Shown here in pieces: positions 63,201 to 64,000 of a stretch of DNA of 64,000 nt. Below the pieces are notes generated by a model. The model was not told the DNA's origin, ran no database searches, and saw only the letters and a program-made list of their open reading frames with translations. Source of the stretch: Montifringilla adamsi (Eukaryota; Chordata; Aves; Passeriformes; Passeridae); the NCBI GenBank assembly GCA_017590115.1, contig JAGGNK010006604.1:496001-560000 (forward strand). Direction: 5' to 3'. The first letter of the stretch is position 1. Each line of letters begins with the position of its first letter. The position numbers and the translations under genes are program-made.

Positions 63201-63313
63201 AAACCAGGTTTGCAGAACTGTCTGAAGTAATTCCACTGATCTGGTCTATATCTGTAGGAAGCCTGAACATCAATGTAGGTTGCAAACCTGTCCGGGCACT
63301 TTGAGACACAAAG
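39144..63313 (-). CDS. SLC44A5: SLC44A5, choline transporter-like protein 5 (17 exons, 5' part outside window)
   Basis: The gene encodes a multi-pass plasma-membrane protein of the choline-transporter-like (CTL/SLC44) family. The 17 exons found sum to 1818 bases, giving 605 residues plus TAA, all in frame with GT/AG junctions. They match remembered human SLC44A5 from its residue 116 or so to the end. In the visible part, residues 1-105 belong to the large first extracellular loop with conserved cysteines. Hydrophobic segments lie at about 130-150, 153-170, 211-232, 252-281, 342-370, 400-425, 495-525 and 540-569. Sequons for N-glycosylation are at N83, N96, N294, N302, N311 and N314. The conserved C-terminal EDLERNDGS motif is present at 570-578. 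A best match to SLC44A5 rather than SLC44A2 or SLC44A4 is suggested by the loop sequences and by the LHX8 neighbour. Family members transport choline or thiamine-type substrates; the substrate of this member is less certain. Confidence 0.95.
40845..40929 (-). CDS. SLC44A5: SLC44A5 exon
   Basis: This exon encodes visible residues 541-568 plus one base, [20 protein letters not shown] and VDTLFLCF, the last membrane segment. The acceptor is tttgtag and the donor is gtaagt. Confidence 0.96.
41560..41648 (-). CDS. SLC44A5: SLC44A5 exon
   Basis: This exon encodes visible residues 511-540, [16 protein letters not shown] then LNYYWVPLL, a membrane segment and extracellular loop well conserved in the family. 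The acceptor is cttgcag and the donor is gtaagg. Confidence 0.95.
42736..42806 (-). CDS. SLC44A5: SLC44A5 exon
   Basis: This exon encodes visible residues 487-510 plus one base: [20 protein letters not shown], beginning a membrane segment. The acceptor is aaacag and the donor is gtaagc. Confidence 0.94.
44659..44732 (-). CDS. SLC44A5: SLC44A5 exon
   Basis: This exon encodes visible residues 463-486 plus two bases, [20 protein letters not shown] and RNVV, a conserved family stretch. The acceptor is tttacag and the donor is gtaagg. Confidence 0.95.
45962..46065 (-). CDS. SLC44A5: SLC44A5 exon
   Basis: This exon encodes visible residues 428-462: a cysteine-rich cytosolic stretch ([15 protein letters not shown]), then FINRNAYIM, both typical of the family. 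The cysteines are possible palmitoylation sites, which is inference. The acceptor is ttttcag and the donor is gtatgt. Confidence 0.95.
46441..46535 (-). CDS. SLC44A5: SLC44A5 exon
   Basis: This exon encodes visible residues 396-427 plus one base, starting [17 protein letters not shown], a conserved CTL family segment within the membrane. The acceptor is ttttttttag and the donor is gtgaga. Confidence 0.95.
46904..47485 (+). mobile_element. Solo LTR of an avian ERVL-type endogenous retrovirus
   Basis: The segment starts with tgtgctggttggatgg and ends near attaaaccataa. It carries, in order, the words usual in avian ERVL-type LTRs: ttttggattt, ctgctcctcaccctgcccca, gaattccttgctttgctttg, ctatta near a polyadenylation-like site, and gtggctgtggggggcttg. 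It is about 580 bases long and diverged. No internal coding sequence flanks it, so it is a solo LTR, inserted opposite to the direction of SLC44A5 in the intron 46536-47587. No clear target-site duplication is visible. Confidence 0.8.
47588..47850 (-). CDS. SLC44A5: SLC44A5 exon (largest in window)
   Basis: This exon encodes visible residues 309-395 plus two bases. It has sequons N311 and N314, the family motif [16 protein letters not shown], a membrane segment, then the strongly conserved [17 protein letters not shown] and [11 protein letters not shown]. The acceptor is tatttag and the donor is gtaaga. Confidence 0.97.
48505..48960 (-). repeat. CR1 LINE 3' part in SLC44A5 intron
   Basis: This GC-rich segment is typical of avian CR1 read in reverse: cccagctccctcagcctttc, cacggagctgctccaggccc, ccccaggtccttctccacag. 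On the - strand a fragment of the element's protein is readable ([15 protein letters not shown]). It lies in the intron 47851-49515. Open frames of up to 200 codons here are from the repeat. Confidence 0.8.
49516..49603 (-). CDS. SLC44A5: SLC44A5 exon
   Basis: This exon encodes visible residues 279-308: [12 protein letters not shown] then an extracellular loop with two cysteines and the sequons N294 and N302, ending CDPE. The acceptor is attcag and the donor is gtaagt. The middle of the loop diverges from remembered human SLC44A5. Confidence 0.93.
49676..49719. repeat. Short tandem repeat, 15-base unit
   Basis: The unit aagaactaacactaa is repeated about 2.7 times in the intron upstream of the exon at 49516. 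Confidence 0.75.
50543..50635 (-). CDS. SLC44A5: SLC44A5 exon with weak donor
   Basis: This exon encodes visible residues 248-278 plus two bases, with a membrane segment from [19 protein letters not shown]. The acceptor is ttatag. The donor that keeps frame is GT followed by gtatcc, a poor match to consensus. Confidence 0.9.
50636..53515 (-). other. SLC44A5: SLC44A5 intron of 2.9 kb
   Basis: The intron is AT-rich, with an A-rich low-complexity tract at 52635-52800. No further exon or known repeat was recognised. Confidence 0.75.
52635..52800. repeat. A-rich (CAAA)n-type low-complexity tract
   Basis: About 165 bases of A runs broken by C or CC on the + strand, including several caaa/caaac units. 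It is the complement of the T/G tracts seen at 23.2 and 35.7 kb. Confidence 0.9.
53516..53615 (-). CDS. SLC44A5: SLC44A5 exon
   Basis: This exon encodes visible residues 215-247 plus two bases: a membrane segment ([17 protein letters not shown]), then the basic cytosolic [15 protein letters not shown] stretch, a family hallmark. The acceptor is tttacag and the donor is gtatgt. Confidence 0.96.
54181..54199. repeat. Poly-A run in SLC44A5 intron
   Basis: This is a run of about 18 A followed by ccaaaaaaccc, simple sequence in the intron 53616-56379. Confidence 0.85.
55610..55960 (+). repeat. CR1 LINE 3' end in SLC44A5 intron
   Basis: Matches the avian CR1 3' region in + orientation: gtgacaggacttgagggaac, gggaaataaggaaaaggttctt, caggcactgaacag, then cccttccaacccagc and the tgattc terminus near 55955. 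It lies in the intron 53616-56379. Confidence 0.85.
56380..56511 (-). CDS. SLC44A5: SLC44A5 exon
   Basis: This exon encodes visible residues 171-214 plus one base: a loop with [22 protein letters not shown] and the start of the next membrane segment. The acceptor (tttaaaag) is not very pyrimidine-rich at its end, but the frame on both sides is exact. The donor is gtaagt. Confidence 0.93.
56936..57048 (-). CDS. SLC44A5: SLC44A5 exon
   Basis: This exon encodes visible residues 133-170 plus one base. It is almost wholly hydrophobic: two membrane segments separated by a short RFTAG turn. The acceptor is tttctag and the donor is gtaggt. Confidence 0.95.
57703..57747. repeat. (TAATG)n pentanucleotide microsatellite
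   Basis: About nine perfect copies of taatg, with ata-type flanks, in the intron 57049-59641. It is likely variable between individuals. Confidence 0.95.
59100..59135. promoter_or_regulatory. Cluster of TAATTA-type homeodomain motifs
   Basis: Within 36 bases the core taat/atta occurs several times (ttaattaattgg, gattaattaatattaatt). Such cores are bound by many homeodomain proteins, but AT-rich introns generate them by chance as well. Confidence 0.2.
59642..59725 (-). CDS. SLC44A5: SLC44A5 exon
   Basis: This exon encodes visible residues 105-132 plus two bases: [20 protein letters not shown], then the start of a membrane segment (WYWIL). The acceptor is ttctcag and the donor is gtaagg. Confidence 0.95.
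60613..60736 (-). CDS. SLC44A5: SLC44A5 exon
   Basis: This exon encodes visible residues 64-104 plus two bases, with the family motif [11 protein letters not shown]. It has two N-glycosylation sequons (N83, N96). The donor is gtaggt and the acceptor ends aatag. It completes the first extracellular loop before the second membrane segment. Confidence 0.93.
62362..62422 (-). CDS. SLC44A5: SLC44A5 exon
   Basis: This exon encodes visible residues 44-63 plus one base ([20 protein letters not shown]), extracellular loop 1. The acceptor is tttttag and the donor is gtgagt. It is short but matches the family at DEDCP and PSRP. Confidence 0.9.
63185..63313 (-). CDS. SLC44A5: SLC44A5 exon (first one in window)
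   Basis: This exon encodes 43 codons in phase 0, starting [10 protein letters not shown]. It has a long pyrimidine tract and ttgcag acceptor, and donor gtgtgt. It belongs to the first extracellular loop, with three cysteines. The preceding exon of the family was not found up to 64000. Confidence 0.93.
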
Positions 63314-64000
63314 CTGCAAGAAAAGAAAAAAGTAAGTAAAGACACACTCTGGGTAGAGAAGGGTAAGAATAGTCGGTGTAATGGAACAGGAAGGAAAATG
63401 CCACTGCCTTCACTAATGTTTACTGCAGGATTTAGAAAAGATATGTTGTCCTTTTGATTCCCTAAATGAATACTTCTAGAATTCTTTAATAGAAAACACT
63501 TTCAAAGTGTGTTCTCCTCATATCTGCCACATCAAGCCCCTCTCTGTATCTTCTTATATTCTACACATTCTGATAGGCAAGAAGAGCTTTCAGTCTGTTG
63601 AAAAGAGTATTTTTTGGGGGGCAGCAAGAAAAAACCTCTCAGGCCCTCCTCCACATCTATCAGCAGCAGTATATATGAGCAAGGTGCTGTGACAGCTACT
63701 TCCACAGGATACATGCAATTTCTTTCTACTACATGTATAAGGAGAACTTTATTTAAAGAAAGTCTCACTAAAATCCAAAGTCTCGGGTACTGTTACTCCA
63801 TCCTTCTACACAACCTCTTCAGTCGATTGCATCTATACAAATATTGTCAAGTTAGGTGTCAATCACTCAAAAGTGACTTTTAACTGTAGACTAAGAATGG
63901 AGTTACAAAGCCAGGGGATGCCTATGTCAAGAATGATGCTCATGTGACTCAAGGTATAGCTGTTATAAGCTGGATTTATGTGAGAAATCAGGTGAGGACT
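63314..64000 (-). other. SLC44A5: SLC44A5 intron to the window edge
   Basis: This is AT-rich intronic sequence after the first visible exon. The preceding coding exon (encoding the family segment around NLQCPTTQ) was looked for on the - strand and not found, so it lies beyond 64000. Confidence 0.7.

Noticed and set aside
1..64000. CRISPR arrays, tRNA/rRNA genes, bacterial-type operons or a novel defence-like system
   Set aside because: None seen. The window has the structure of ordinary vertebrate genomic DNA with two known genes.

Overview
The window is vertebrate nuclear DNA, most likely from a bird. Genes are split into short exons with GT/AG introns. There are CR1-type LINE 3' ends and an ERVL-type solo LTR of the kind common in avian genomes, and CpG islands sit around a developmental gene. 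No tRNA, rRNA, CRISPR, operon or prokaryotic feature was seen. A passerine is possible from the style of the repeats, but that is only an inference.

Two protein-coding genes lie tail to tail. LHX8 (LIM-homeodomain transcription factor) is on the + strand, with eight coding exons between 18090 and 28360. They join in frame to a complete protein of 347 residues, and a polyadenylation signal follows at 28847. SLC44A5 (choline transporter-like protein 5) is on the - strand and enters from the right edge. Seventeen coding exons between 63313 and 39144 join in frame to 605 residues and a stop. The N-terminal part (about 115 residues by comparison with my recollection of the mammalian protein) lies beyond 64000. 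As I remember it, the same pair is neighbouring in mammals (human 1p31), so this is conserved synteny.

Layout: 1-12.3 kb is intergenic DNA with no recognisable exon and two old repeat remnants. 12.3-19 kb is a run of CpG-rich blocks in front of and across LHX8 exons 1-2, probably the LHX8 regulatory domain. 18.1-28.9 kb is LHX8. 28.9-34 kb is the convergent intergenic space with a CR1 remnant near 33.2 kb. 34-39.1 kb is AT-rich DNA downstream of the SLC44A5 stop, at least partly its 3' UTR, with two isolated GC-rich blocks. 39.1-64 kb is SLC44A5, with CR1 copies, a solo LTR and microsatellites in its introns.

The genes have separate jobs: LHX8 is a nuclear developmental regulator (basal forebrain cholinergic neurons, craniofacial tissue, oocytes in mammals), and SLC44A5 is a multi-pass membrane protein of the choline-transporter-like family. 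I did not find an undescribed biological system. The observations worth checking are the upstream CpG domain and possible upstream LHX8 exons, the isolated CpG block at 34.2 kb, the short LHX8 N-terminus, and one very weak splice donor in SLC44A5.
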